From NCBI RefSeq assembly GCF_019703515.2, contig NC_059348.1, positions 19,921,656-19,985,655 on the forward strand: a stretch of 64,000 nucleotides of DNA. The letters run 5' to 3'. How positions within the stretch are numbered: position 1 is the stretch's first letter; each line of letters begins with the position of its first letter. Under the pieces are notes generated by a model. The model made no database searches and was not told where the DNA came from. It saw nothing but the letters and a program-made list of their open reading frames with translations. Origin of the DNA: Myxocyprinus asiaticus (lineage: Eukaryota; Chordata; Actinopteri; Cypriniformes; Catostomidae). Both the position numbers and the translations under genes were made by a program. Positions 43,121 to 55,410 of the stretch are shown here, one piece after another.

Positions 43121-43371
43121 ACGTTCCGTTAAATTACAGTGAATGTAAGTATTATTAATAATTTTCATCTACTGACACACAAATCACCACCCAAATTAGA
43201 TCCAGGCCCACCCAGAATATTAGAGATTATTCTTTGACTTAAAAAATATATTTATAAAATAGTTTAAAAAATGCATAAATTCTGATTTCTGAAAGTGTGA
43301 AAGAACTGTCTGAATATGCTGCTTCTCTGTTGTTAAGGAAATTTGGTAATATATTCTGTATATTGTATATA

Positions 43372-43910
43372 CACTACCGTTCAAAAGTTTGGGGTCACTT
43401 GCCTGAAATATTTCTCATGATCTTAAAAACATTTTGATCTGAAGGCATATGCTTAAATGTTTGAAATTAGTTTTGTAGACAAAATATAATTGTGCAAACG
43501 CATCAATTTATTTAATTACAAAACTAAAATTTAATTAAAAAAAATAAAAAAAGTTTTTGAAATGGATGACTTGGACCGAATAATTAAGAAAAGCAGCCAC
43601 TAAGTGCCCAGCATATAGATGGTTCAAACCTCCTTCAATTCTGTTTAAAAAGCATCCGAGGGTGATGCCTCAAGAAGTTGGTTGAGAAAATGCCAAGAGT
43701 CTGCAAAATGGAGGCAAAGTGTGGCCACTTTGAAGATGCTAAAATATAACATAGTTTTGATTTATTTTGGATTTGTTTAGTCACAACAGAATTCCAATAT
43801 TTCCATTTCTGTTATTCCATAGTTATGAGGACTTTACTATTATTCTAAAATGTGAAGAAAAAAAATAAAGAAAGAATGAGTAAGTCACCCTAAACTTTTG
43901 AACGGTAGTG
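43372..43910. mobile_element. mariner-type MITE, copy B, TA target
   Basis: A 539-bp element with well-matched inverted ends (CACTACCGTTCAAAAGTTTG and the inverse at 43890-43910) and TA on both sides (43370-43371, 43911-43912). It aligns with copy A at 10211-10756. Non-coding, so it was mobilised in trans. Confidence 0.88.
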
Positions 43911-43912
43911 TA

Positions 43913-45969
43913 TATATCCAATTTTTCTTGCCAAGTAACATAGATCATTAACCTAAAGGTAGGCTTTTTACAGGTGCCAGACTGATCTCACAGTGAAATC
44001 AGGAACAGAACATTGACTTTTCTTTAGCTATAATTGGTCTTTACTTTATGAAATTCAAAACACCGCCCCCAGTGGCCAAAGCGATTAGTTTTGTTGGTCA
44101 AATAGGCACATGTGAGCTCCATTTTTAATGTCCACGTATGGGTGCCAAAATCCTCAAACCTAAACCTAACCATCAGTGGAGTAAAAATTTACTGTCTGAA
44201 GGAAAAATGCAACCTCCAAATCACACTCATCAATGATTATGAGAAATTGATTACATCCTGGTTTCAATACTGCGAAATGTGTAGTTAAATGTGTAAATTG
44301 CTGACACAACACACTTCCGGTCACACCACAAGGTAAGGAAAACATGCTGGAGCCAATGCAAAAATGGCTGAGTGGAGATGCCGCATGTCATTGAATCGGC
44401 ATAATGTGGCCGATCCTAGGGTACAGGAACTCTTGGAATCAATATGCTGAGTTCCTGTGTGATCATGTTGCAGTTGCCAAACAATGTAGCAACCTGATGC
44501 ATTAATACAGAATGTGCAGTCACAGGTTTGTGTTTATATTTTACAATGGCTTCAAATGTGGCACTTCAGAATTTCTTGTCTGAACTAAAAATCTATTTTA
44601 TGAACTGGATTGCAAGTTTGCAACTTTAATGCTAGAATGGACCAGTTCCTGTAAACTAGTGCTCTGCCTTCCACTATCTGTCAAATTCTCATGGGAGCTC
44701 TTTCTGTCCCACCCACATCATCTCCATTAAACAAGCTTCAATAAAAGCAATCGAAAAGGAAAGTTGCCTTTTTGTTCAAACTCAGACAAGCTGTTTCAAA
44801 AAGGCAGACTCCAGCATAAGTCTGCCACCTGACCTGTGAGCAGCTGAATGTAGAGAAGTTTGCAGACAATATTGAGACAGATGGTATCTGAGAGAGGAAG
44901 ATAGAGTCTACAGCAAGGGATAGGCACACTGTTGTCCTCAGGGTTCTCATTAGGCTAGAGCTATGAAACAGAAAATGGTTGAATGCAGACAACAACCCAA
45001 AGCTGAGTGGATGATTATGCTCTAAGTTCCATGTGATAAGTCAAATTAGGGTTGTAGACAACAGAAATAGTTCAGAGGAACATACACTGGGGGAAATGTT
45101 CTTTTGTAATCTGTGCTAGAGTCACTACTACCAGCCTGATCTGTTATCAGGTGTAGGTTTAAGGCCCCTGCATACTTTCTATGAAATCTAAGGACGAACG
45201 GGTGTGATGCCATTTGAAACTAAATCTGGCCAAAAAGAAGGTGTTTTTGAGTTTGTTTCAGTGGTTCGTAACAGCTCGCCAGGGCGAACTTTTAGGAAAA
45301 CTTCTTACCAGCTGTGAAACACCTTCTTACTGCCATTGGTCCATGTTAATGGTAGGTGTGATCTGGAGCTCCAACTACTTTGAGGCCGACTGCTGATTCC
45401 CTTTCAGTCAGTCTGTTAATAATGATCAGTGTTAATGATCAGTCAACATGAACACAATATTAGCAAACTGGTGTAAATGTACCTACATCTGTACAAGCAT
45501 TTGTGTAGACATATTTTATAATACCATGTCATGCTTTTTTTTATTTTTTTTTTTTTTTAACGTAACAAATATTCACTGAGAAATGTTGTGAGGAAGAAAC
45601 GTCATAAAAAATTACAATAACAGAGTGTAATCCCTGCATATTATGGCCACGAATAACGAATTAGAGCATTAGCTCCATGAATTCAGAATGTAAACAAGAC
45701 AAATTACACATTGTCTACTGCAAATACCAGGGTTGCCAACTTTGTCATCCTGGTTGGAATGAGATTTCGATGACATGGGTTGAATCAATCGCACAAGCAT
45801 TTCTTTTGTTAGTAGGCTTACAATCTTAAATTTGTAACACCAAACACAACCCAATTAAACCCAATAAAATTAATTATCAGTTTTTGTGCACACTTAAATC
45901 AATTAAACCTGTCATTGGTCAATTCAAAAGACATAACTATGGCACAACCAAGGTTTTCTGGGTCAGAAA
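43913..45969. other. Non-coding DNA with one short dispersed repeat
   Basis: A stretch at 44150-44222 (CTCAAACCTAAACCTAACC, CAGTGGAGTAAAAAT, GCAACCTCCAAA) is repeated in inverse at 49499-49572. A T-rich tract lies at 45535-45559. No gene recognised. Confidence 0.5.
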
Positions 45970-46510
45970 TGGTCTGCAGGTCCACCAGGCCAAGGCGCTG
46001 AAAGATCTGCACGAGGGTAGAACCGACCCAGGGCTGATGCAGGAACTGCATACTGCGACCGACCTCACCTTACAGGCGACGGAAGTCACGGCACGCGCCC
46101 TGGGCCAGACAATGTCCACTCTTGTGGTCCAAGAGCGGCACCTGTGGCTCAACCTTGCGGAGATGCGTGATGCAGAGGAAGTCCGCTTTCTCGATGCGGC
46201 CATCTCCCAAGGGGGGCTTTTTGGCGACATCATCGAGGATTTCACCCATCAATTCTCGATGGTGAGAAAGCAGACTGAGGCAATTAAGCAGGTCTTGCCG
46301 CAGCACAACTCGGCCGTCTCCAGGCCTCTGAAATCTCACGCCCGGTCTGCTTCTTGCCTGAGCCGTTCCCCTGTGGTGCCGGCCCCGGCTCCCGAACCAT
46401 CGGAGTCCATACGCCAGCCTCAGAGAAAGAGATCCTCCCGCGGGAAGTTGGCTCCACCTGCCCGTCAGTCGGCCCCCAAGAACCACAGATGGGCTTCGAG
46501 GCAGCCCTGA
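45970..46510 (+). pseudogene. gag C-terminus of DIRS copy 4
   Basis: About 180 codons in frame to TGA 46508-46510. Contains VTARALGQTMSTLVVQERHL, WLNLAEMRDAEEVRFLDAA and GLFGDIIEDFTHQFSMV, then a basic tail (QRKRSSRGK). It shows that the Trp codon mutated to TAG in copy 2 is ancestral. The N-terminal Cys/His region is missing. Confidence 0.75.
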
Positions 46511-46545
46511 TATGGGCAGCCCAGGGGTGAGGCAACTGCCTTCGA

Positions 46546-46663
46546 CCCAGGGGGGACTCGGAAATAGAATACTCACCACGCGCTGGCCCAGGGGCGATGG
46601 TTGGCTGGAGAGATCACCCGGGCCAGCGTGTGGTGAGTATTCTATCCCCGAGTGCCCCCTGGG
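46546..46663. repeat. 44-bp inverted repeat between gag and RT of DIRS copy 4
   Basis: Arms 46546-46589 and 46620-46663 are reverse complements at 40 of 44 positions, separated by a 30-base loop. The central part of each arm reads ATAGAATACTCACCAC or its inverse. It is not seen at the matching place in copies 1 and 2. A local inverted duplication or a tiny foldback insertion are both possible. Confidence 0.8.
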
Positions 46664-46976
46664 CCTCGACACCCACATGGTAAGTAAAAGGGCAGTCCCT
46701 TGGGCCAGCGCACTCACGACGACCAGGTGCTGGAAGTCTTTCTGGTCAAACAGGCGAATGCAAGTACCTCCCGTTCCCTCGTTCTCCGTCGAGAGACAGA
46801 CAGGTAAGTATGCTGGTCTCTGGGGTCGCTTGCCCACCCCAGTCACCGGCCACCGTTGCAGGCTTGCAGAGCAGCACGTCTCCACTGGGCTGTCTTCCAG
46901 TTGGGGCGCCTGCTCTGCCTTGCCACGAATCTCCCTGCCCGGGCATGTTAAGTCCAGTCATCCCCTTGGTGCTGCT

Positions 46977-48236
46977 GTCACGGGGCTCATTATGAGGATT
47001 CACCTGAGCTACGTGATCCAGTTCGCCAGATGCCCGCCCAGGTTCAGTGACATACTCTCCACTATGGTGCGGGGCGAGGGTGCCTCCGTCCACTGGGCGC
47101 ACATAGGGACCTCGTGCTTCAGCACCTCGACCAACTCAGGCTGCAGGTCAACTGGGAGAAGAGCAAGCTCTCCCCTGTGTGGAGCATCTCTTTTCTCGGT
47201 ATGGAGTTGGACGTCTTACAACCGAACGTGCTCAGTCAGTGCTGACCTGCTTCAGGCAGAAGGTGGCGGTGCCAGTGAAATAATTTCAGAGGCTCCTGGG
47301 ACACATGGCATTCTCAGTTGCAGTTCTCCCCTTTGGGTTGATGCATATGAGACCGCTTCAGCACTGGCTACAGACTCGAGTCCCGAGGTGGGCATGGTGC
47401 CACGGCACCTGGCGTGTGACCATCATACCACAGTGCCGTCAGACTTTCAGCCCTTGTTCGGACCTGCCGTTTCTATGGGCAGGTGTTCCCCTAGAGCAGG
47501 TCTCAAGGCACATCATGGTCATGACAGACACCTCGAACTCGGGCTGGGGCACTGTGTGCAATGGGCATCAACTGCTTAGAGTTGCTGGTAGTGTTGCTGG
47601 CCCTGAAGAGGCTTCGGCCATTAATTCAGGGCAAGCATGTGTTGGTCCGGACCGACAACACAGCGACCATAGTGTACATAAACCGCCAAGGCAGTGTACG
47701 CTCACGTCGCATGTTGCAACTCACCCACCGGCTCCTCCTTTAGAGTCAGCATATGTTGAAGTCTCTGTGAGCTACTCACCTTCCGGGCGTCCTCAACCGT
47801 GCAGCGGAAGCGCTCTCACGGCAGGTAATGCTCCACTGGGAGTGGGGACTCCACCCCCACATAGTCCAGCTGGTTTTGGAGAGATTCGGGGAGGTGCAGG
47901 TAGACCTGTTCGCCTCCCAAGAGTCCTCTCACTGCCTCCTTTGGTACTGGCCTCGGGGGCTGCGCAAGTATGCGTCTCCTCCTGTGAGCCTCATTACACA
48001 GACTCTGTGGAAAGTCAGGTAGGACGAGCAGCAAGTCCTGTTCGTTGCACCGTACTGACCCAACCGGACTTGGTTCTCGGATCTGATGCTCCTGGCAGGA
48101 CCTTCTCAGGGGCAGGGCACACTCCAGCACCCGCGGCCAGACCTCTGGAATCTCCACGTCTGGCTCCTGGACGGGACACGGAAGACCTTCCTTCCTGGAG
48201 AGGGAAGAGCACTTCCCAGCGCTTAACAGCAAATTA
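46977..48236 (+). pseudogene. RT/RNase H remnant of DIRS copy 4
   Basis: The RT leader (LSYVIQFARCPPRFSDILSTMV, near 47008-47065) jumps to VNWEKSKLSPV, skipping the catalytic RT core including the YLDD box. RNase H pieces: MVMTDTSNSGWGTVCNGH (47518 on), NCLELLVVLLALKR and VRTDNTATIVYINRQG (47561-47743) in another frame, so the catalytic Asp, Glu and Asp are all still present. The post-RNase H region (VDLFASQESSHC, LWNLHVWLLDGTRKT) follows with stops. Nonfunctional. Confidence 0.78.
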
Positions 48237-48430
48237 AGAAAGGCACCGCCGGTAGCCTACTTGGGTAAGTGCCCTCTCCCCCCTTAACGGGACTAGGGAG
48301 ATGCCTTACCTAACTTGCTGGAAGGTCACAACATGGTTGAGCACTCGCTGCGAGGCACACAGCAGCTTGCCAGTGTCCACTCTTCCATGCCTCGTGACAC
48401 GGTTCAGCACCTGTGGCGTTTCCTATAGGA

Positions 48431-48541
48431 ACCCCTAGTGTCACTACATCGACACAACGTCGAGTGAGTGACAGACAGGGAACGTCTTGATTACTGATGT
48501 AACCTCTGTTCCCTGACGGAGGGAACGAGACGCTGTGTCCC
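48431..48541. repeat. ICR of DIRS copy 4
   Basis: Complement of the left end (TGTCACTACATCGACAC... GAGTGAGTGACAGACAGGG) joined at AAC (48481-48483) to the complement of the right end (GTCTTGATTACTGATGTAACC, TTCCCTGACGGAGGGAAC). It preserves the sequence of the lost left terminus. Confidence 0.88.
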
Positions 48542-48819
48542 TCCTGCCGTGGCGCTGAACTGGCTGCTGACATGGCTGGGACTCTCTATCGGCTCCTCAG
48601 CATAAATCTGAATGAGTGATGCACACCATCTCCTTTTATACCCATTTGTCCGGGGCGGAGAGTGGCATGTAAATTCCACTCACCAATATTCATTGGCCTT
48701 TTCTATTTTAAGCAAAGGTGATTGGGGCTCTCAAGATCGAACCCCTTGTGTCACTACATTGACACAATGTCTCATTCCCTCCATCAGGGAACAGAGGTTA
48801 CATCAGTAACCAAGACGTT

Positions 48820-51138
48820 TTCAGTTACAGATGCCATTGTAGAAATTCACTATTCACAATCAGCCATGATTAATTTAATCCAAGATCTAATTTATTGAAA
48901 GTGTCCAATAACAAGATGGTTACTGAGAATAAGCGAGTAGTGTTCAGCTGGTCATGTGATTCTAAAATGGCAGCCCCCATCAGGGTACCCCTGCCCCATG
49001 TAGAATAAAACAGCTTTAATAAGGTAACTGATATGACTGAAGTCTTCATCTCATGTGAGTGCTCATAATTTTATACATACGTATGTTTCAAAATTACAAT
49101 TCATTTCTTTAGGAGTAAAACGTTTTTAATGGGGAAAAAAATTACTGAGTGCACCTTTAATATGCTGCTTGTTCAAAGAGTATGACTATATTTTTATTGT
49201 ACAAATTGTATTTTGAGAGGTCTGTTGCCAGATGTTAGGTTTTAAATCAGCTTTCATAAAACCAACATGATAGCACAGAAAATCAACATGTTGCTTCCGA
49301 AAGTTCATGTACCTGGAAATTAGCCAAATTACTGACAAGAAGCATCACCCAGCAAACATTTTTGTATGAATTCAAGTGTAATTATAGTTCCCTCTAATGC
49401 TGCTGATAGAGCATTGGGCGAGCAACCTCTGGCACACAAGTTTTGGTCCAGTGGGGGCCTGGAAGTAATCATGTTTACATAAACAATGGTGAGCATGTTT
49501 TGGAGGTTGCATTTTCACTCTAAAATGACATTTTTACTCCACTAAAAGTTAGGTTTAGGTTTGAGGTGTGGGTTGGGGCAAGTGGTTAATAAAATATGTA
49601 TTCCTGTTCACTGTATTATAACAATAAATATTTTAAGGATTTTTCTAAGGATTTTATTCTCTATAAACATTCTAAGAGTCCACATGGACTTGCTGCCATT
49701 CTTGTGTCTTTGGCCTGAAATTTATGGATTGCATGAATCTTGTGTGTTAGCTGGCATGGGGCTTCTACACCCTGTCAGGAATTCCTGTCACCAGCAAAGG
49801 GAGCTCCTTAACTTCAGCAGTCTTTGTAGGCACACTCTCTACTTTATCACCCTCCATTCAGCATCTCTCCATCTGTACTTGGAGGTGTTGCCCCATGCTA
49901 AGCCATCTGAGTAAGAGGAAACATTAAAACCCTTTGAGATCTAGAGGGACATTAAGAAGTCAATCACATAAAGCTTTTAAGGCAAAAACACTGCAATTCA
50001 TGATACCTTAAAAAGGCTAAAAGTGGTAGAAGAAAAGCTTATAGTGTCTACATTTCAGAGCCCTGATGTATGTTACCAAAACCATGACAAATGCTTGTAA
50101 CAACACTTAATATTACGCTGCAATTTCAATGTCCACTTACTAAGAAGTCCAAAGTCAGAGCAATTTGTTTATACCTACTGATGCATTCAATGCACCCTTA
50201 CTTTTCACAAGGAAAATGGCAGTCCTGACAGGGGTAAATAAACAATAGATTGTTACATTATACTTGTAGCTCACATAAATATCAGAAGCTATGCATGACT
50301 GTATTCTAAAGACTTCAATGAAGAGGAATAGAACTTGGATAGATCTTCTCAGATACAGTATAAAAGAAACCAAATTTACCAGATTTAACTTTTGAACTCA
50401 CTCAGAAACAAAAGACTAATCATATACTGTATATTAGAGATATTTTTCCATTTTAAATGTGACAGGCGGCAACACTTGTGATCAATGTAATGATTGTAGA
50501 GCCATTTTCATTATGGATATGGCAGAGATGTCATACAGGACATGACAGATTTAATTAAGGATGACAGTTAGATCATGTTTCGAAATAAACCATATTAGCC
50601 TTTCAATTACATTGCTGTCTCACCACGAAAACAGAGAGATTGTGTATCAGTTAGGTTATGATTCACTTCCATACTTAGTTCAGCTCTCATCTAAATCAGT
50701 AAATTCTCAGAAGTCTGCAGAAAGCCTTTTAATGTCATGAATATGTAGCAGACATATCATATTCAGCTATTCCTGTATCCTTCAGACTGTAATAAAGTTT
50801 TAGCTGGTGTGACCATGAATCTCATTGCCTTGATATTTAAAAATGATACAAATGCACTTATGCATATATTGGCAATAATAATATTCAGACATGGCTGATT
50901 ATTATTCATTGGCAATGTGTGACTTCAGCTTAATAACTTGTTTGCACTCTAAAAAATTTAGAAGCAGACTCATTAAAAAGATTAATTCTCCAATAAGACA
51001 TAAGAGATAAATAAAGCTGAATAAACATAAATCTATCATGACTGGCATCTTATCCATCACATTTAAGGAGGCTTGGGTAACTGCTCCAGGCCAGTCTCTT
51101 TTCTAACATTCATCACAAATAATCTCAAAAGTGGTCTG
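48820..51138. other. Non-coding DNA with repeat fragments
   Basis: 48898-49160 resembles a common fish DNA repeat (GTCATGTGATTCTAAAATGG). 49499-49572 is the inverse copy of 44150-44222. The 117-codon frame at 49561-49914 has no recognised domain. Otherwise nothing seen. Confidence 0.45.
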
Positions 51139-51348
51139 CCTTTTCAATGCAATGGCAGTGGATAGTGCTTAAAAAGGACCCTAACAATTTCACTGGAAAA
51201 TTACTTAAATTTCTTGTTGTTTCTTACAAAAACCCCATAGTACATCTTCAGGAGACTTGGAATATGACTGATAAGGCGCATTGACTATTTTTATTTGGGT
51301 GCTCTTTTAAGCTTCAAAGTGAGCCACTATCCACTGCCATTGTCCTAA
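51139..51348. repeat. Palindromic MITE (GCAGTGGATAGTG ends)
   Basis: AATGGCAGTGGATAGTG at the left is the inverse of CACTATCCACTGCCATT at the right; the arms extend on with TTAAAAAGG versus TTAAGC-type divergence. About 210 bp, non-coding. Confidence 0.6.
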
Positions 51349-51510
51349 AATGACCATGATATTCTTTAAAGGTAGAGGCTATATGCAAATAGCAATAGAT
51401 GCTTTTTACAGGAAGTTTAAATAGCAACAAAAATAATCTTCTTAGCACTAAGTGCAAATAGTGTTAGATGCTTTTTGCACCCCTAATTAAAAAAACATAA
51501 CCCCAACCTC

Positions 51511-52918
51511 AGGCCCGTACTGGTCATCGGGAGCAGCGGGCAAAGTCGATTTGGCCTTTGATAATAAATCGATAATAAAGCACGAATCTGCTAGTCTTGA
51601 CTAATCTGGGCCACCCCTAAAATGGGTCATACCATTGACATTGCGTGAGCGGTTCAAGTAAATTCAAGTAAAGTGGTTCAATCTTGGACAACCCCGCTCA
51701 TTCAAGGACGTGCATGCATTCAGTACATGGACAGATTGCAGCTAACGCAAGTGTCTAAAATGCTTGTACACAGATCAGTTGAATGATTAAGTTTACACTC
51801 TTTAACTTAATGCTGTCTATCCTAATGTATGAAGCAACTGTCTGCTGAAATAACAAAAAATAACCACAAAATTAACTGAAATGAGAGAGCGCGTTACCTG
51901 TCAATCAGACGCGTGTGGAAGTTGCGTTCGTTGCTATAGCAACAATAGGCTTCAGGTGTGTTTTCTCTCAGAATCATCACTGACCGGTAGAAAGAAAAAG
52001 AAAGAAACAAAACTGTAGTGTTTTATTTTAAATTAAAATCAGATAAATGCTCTCACATCATACAGAATAAAATATTAAGGATAATGAATAAATAAAATCA
52101 ATTCATGTTTCTTATTTAAATATTCTAATGTAAGTGTTGTAAAAAAAAAAAAAAAAAAAAAAAACCTTAGTTACAAAAGCACTATGTTTGATCCATGAAA
52201 AAGTTCAATGAAGCCCTATAATGATAGCAAATTATTGCAACATGGAGTGATAAAGCATATACAACAAATAAATAAATCCTTCCTTTTGTTCTGAGATTTC
52301 AATCACCAATGAAGACAATATGAGTCAGCGAAAGAGAACAAAGAGGACAGGTATTTACTATTCAGTGAACAAAAGTTAGTTTAGGAGTCGTTGAGGAAGT
52401 GCATGATAATATTCTACATCTAGGGTAATCTATCCATGGAGGCATTGTTTGATTGCTTTTCATTAAATGTATTGGTAGCACGTTCAAATAAGATTGTGTT
52501 TCCATTAACATTACACAATGAATTACCATAAAAAAACGTAACAATACCTTTACAGCATTTGTAACCTTGGTTTATGTTAACCTCTACACATACTAATACA
52601 GTTTAATATAAAAAATAAAAAACATTAGTAATGTAACATCATTAAGAATTAACATGAACTAACAATTTCCAATATTATATGTATAAATTAACATTAACTA
52701 AGATGAGCATATGCATGGAAAAATATTCATTGTTATGTCTTGAAACCTAATGTGGAATGTAACGTTCATGTGCCAATGTATACAAAGCCTTAGCGTAAAG
52801 TGTATTGTTAAATCATTATCCCCAACATCAGCTGTGGTTTAAAAACTTGTTGTGGGTTTATTGGGTGGCCTGGATCAGTGTGAGACTCCCGGCCTGAAAT
52901 AATGTCCCAGTCCAGCCC
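51511..52918. repeat. Degenerate hAT-like element, ends CAGGSCYG...
   Basis: The left end (TCAGGCCCGTACTGGTCATCGG) and the inverse of the right end (CAGGGCTGGACTGGGACATT) match the CAGGGCTGGACTGG-type ends of a fish hAT family. The interior is AT-rich without transposase and holds a poly(A) run (52140-52164) and fragments of another repeat (about 52540-52806, ACATGAACTAACAATTTCC, TTAACATTAACTAAGATG). Confidence 0.5.
52140..52164. repeat. Poly(A) tract
   Basis: About 25 uninterrupted A residues inside the hAT-like element. It could be a retroposon tail, but no body is recognised to its left. Confidence 0.85.
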
Positions 52919-53338
52919 TGCCTAACCTTACCATATAAAATTAACCATGATTTTATTACAGTAACCATAGGATCACCACGGTATTATGTAGTAAAACCAT
53001 AGTAACAATATTAACACCATTTTTCTGTAGTAACACCATAGTTAATTGCATTAAAATGATGGCTTTCGCCAAATAACTTAGTTTCTATAATATTATTATA
53101 ATAAAACCATGGTTAATTTTACCAAGATCAAACCTTTCTCTCAACTCCTCGACCTTCACCATGACCAAATCACTGCGAGGAAATCAACCCATATATTAAT
53201 TTAAGTAGCATTAAAAGAAACAATTAATAGTGGAGACAGGAAACAGCATGGGTAAAAAGTGGGACAAAAGGCAGGATTGAACCCGGGTTGCTAGCAAAAA
53301 AAAAAAAAAAAAACAGTTTGTCTTAAATGTGTTTCCAC

Positions 53339-53813
53339 TAGCGGTTGCATAACTACTGATTTTTACTAGTCGACTAGTCGAGCCCATTAGTGGAGTCAAA
53401 TTCAACTTATCGTGATGTCATTCCACCCCCAAACCACTGCACCCTGCACATTTTTTGTCATCTTTTTCAGTGTAGCCTATGGAATGTTCTAAACATTATC
53501 AGTGTTGATGATACAATTCTATGCGCATATGCAATACAGATACAGAGAATTTTGTTGATGCATTGCATTGTTGAGCAGAGCGACACAGTAAACAAACACC
53601 AGTTCTGTGTGCATTCTGTGTGTACATCTTTTGATGTGAGTCTGACAGAACATCACAGCCTACATTTGAGTGCAGAGCCACCAGGCTTCACACCTGCTGT
53701 ATTTCCTACAGATGCATTTTATAAATCACGTTGTGTGCGACTAATCAACTTCTAGCTGATGGTTTTGACTATGTTAGTTGTAGTCGAGCAGTCAATTAGT
53801 CTGTGCAACCCTA
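53339..53813. mobile_element. hAT MITE with perfect 8-bp TSD
   Basis: A 475-bp element with inverted ends TAGCGGTTGCATAACTA and the inverse of TTAGTCTGTGCAACCCTA. The 8-bp target duplication GTTTCCAC is at 53331-53338 and 53814-53821. The subterminal ACTAGTCGACTAGTCGA is typical of this common fish hAT MITE. No transposase. Confidence 0.88.
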
Positions 53814-53889
53814 GTTTCCACCAGACTATTGGAGTGCAAAAAGAATGGGCTGTGTGAAAGGTTCTATCTCCACCTAGTGCAAATACTCA

Positions 53890-54022
53890 CTCCCCTCTTT
53901 ATAACATCTTCTTTTGTGTTCCACATAAAAAAAGAAAGTCGTATGGGTTTGGAACAACATGAAGGTGAGTAAATTATGCCAATTAAGAAATTTTCATGTT
54001 GAACTTTGAACAATTCTTTTAA
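53890..54022. repeat. Fragment of the 1-76 / 56330-57142 repeat family
   Basis: Contains the family's GTTTGGAACAACATGAAGGTGAGTAAAT and closing TTTCATGTTGAAC... ATTCTTTTAAG (each stretch short and diverged). Non-coding. Confidence 0.55.
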
Positions 54023-54880
54023 GACCTTATTTATAGAACTTGACCTGCAGTTCACAAATATGTGCAATCAGTTTTACCTTTTAAACAGCATGTAAGGGAA
54101 TACAGATCTTCATCTGGCCAACAAAAGGGAGAAATTCATCCCAAACTTAGCATCGCCTTTCACTGATTAACTGTATCAGCATAGTGGGCAGTGTTGTAAT
54201 AAAACTCTAAGAAAGGGGCAGTATGATCAGTGGCACTAAAGAGGACAGAGGGAGACAAACATGAGTACATAAAGAGATAAACAAGAACTCAACAGTCCGG
54301 ATCCTAGAAGTAATTCCCACCTATTTATACAAGCATTAAAGTGCATATGTGAAAGTGGGTCAGGAAGAAACATTTGATAATCAGCTCAAGCCGCTGCCCT
54401 GATTCCTTCATGAGATTCCCAAAGGAACTGAATTTGATACTTCCTGCGGGAGGTGCAGAATAAATTAATTGTGGCAGCACTACCACTCTCATATTTACGA
54501 GGACCACATGTCATTAGCTTTCTCTCTTTACAAGTGTAAGATCCATCAAAACACCAGTGGACTGAGGATGCAGTCTGTTTAAGACTTTGTCTGCTTGATA
54601 GATTATTGGCTTGATAGGCTGTGGTTGTGAGAGAAAAGCATGTACTTCTTCCAACATGACTGATCCACTTTATTAAGCACAACAGTGGGAAAGACGCCCT
54701 AAACGAATTAGCAAGACATCAGTGACTAATTTCACATACTTTTGGCAGAAGGCAAGGGACCCACATGATGATCATATGCAAGATTAACATCAAATTACAG
54801 TCAAAGGCTCAATTATTGGTTAATTAAGGCTCAAAAAGGTTTTAAGCAATAATTAATGTGTCATATATTCCCTGTTTTTT
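54023..54880. other. Non-coding DNA, nothing recognised
   Basis: No domain is recognised in the short frames (for example 54386-54682, minus). No delimited element. Confidence 0.45.
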
Positions 54881-55130
54881 GTATTGACTTTTATGTTGAA
54901 ATTCTTGTTTAGTTCCCATGTTTCTGTTTCCAGTTAGTTTGTAGTCCTTTTGTAGTTTCATTTTATGATTGGTTTTCCCCTGATTGTTTCCACAGGTGTT
55001 CCTCATTCCCTTGTTTGCCCCTGTGTATTTAAGCCCTTGTTTTCCCTGTTTCCTTTGTCGGTCTTTGCATGTATTATACCTTACTCTGTGCGTTTGTTGC
55101 CTGACTCATTACATAATGTGCAATACACAG
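54881..55130 (+). repeat. Possible LTR fragment
   Basis: TGTTGAAATTCTTGTTTAG..., a GATTGGTTTTCCCCTGATTG block and CCTGTGTATTTAAGCCC followed by TTTGTCGGTC resemble U3/R regions of fish LTR elements. Ends, partner and target duplication were not found. Confidence 0.3.
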
Positions 55131-55139
55131 TTTAGTCTT

Positions 55140-55410
55140 TTTATATTAGCCAACACATCCAACCTCTTCTGCCATTACATTCCCTTGCAATGTATATAAC
55201 CGATTTGTATTTAGATTTGCACTACGTGTGTATATATTGTGTATTCTTTTTTCTTTTCAATATTTGTTTTTTTTATTCAATTAATTATTATTTTATTTTT
55301 TTTAAAGTCTTGTTGCTGTTTTGTATTGTGTACTGGAAGCTCCTGTCACCAAGATAAATTCCTTGTCTGTGTAAGCATACTTGGCAATAAAGCTCATTCT
55401 GATTCTGAAT
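55140..55410 (+). mobile_element. 3' end of an L2/CR1-type LINE, 5'-truncated
   Basis: The 3' untranslated end matches the inverse of 62122-62340: AAAGTCTTGTTGCTGTTTTG, AAGCTCCTGTCACCAAGA, TAAGCATACTTGGCAATAAA and the terminal CATTCTGATTCTGA repeat. No ORF is included, as expected of a severely 5'-truncated LINE. The left edge is uncertain. Confidence 0.75.

Larger units (their letters stand above)
45970..48819 (+). mobile_element. DIRS-type retrotransposon, copy 4 (subfamily B), 5' half and YR missing
   Basis: Only about 2850 bp remain. The left boundary falls inside gag (LQVHQAKALKDLHEG), so the left ITR and promoter are gone. RT is internally deleted and the YR gene is absent: the sequence goes from LDGTRKT straight to 3' non-coding DNA near 48190-48235. 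The ICR (48431-48541) and right end are intact, ending with the GGTTAC/GTAACC dyad (48796-48811), AAGAC and GTT (48817-48819). DIRS elements integrate as circles and are not expected to be 5'-truncated at insertion, so these losses are probably later deletions. Confidence 0.88.

Noticed and set aside
46070..46885. 271-codon minus-strand frame
   Set aside because: Antisense of DIRS copy 4 gag and linker; no domain, and strong plus-strand gag similarity.
53390..53755. 121-codon frame as a gene
   Set aside because: Lies wholly inside a hAT MITE bounded by an 8-bp target duplication.
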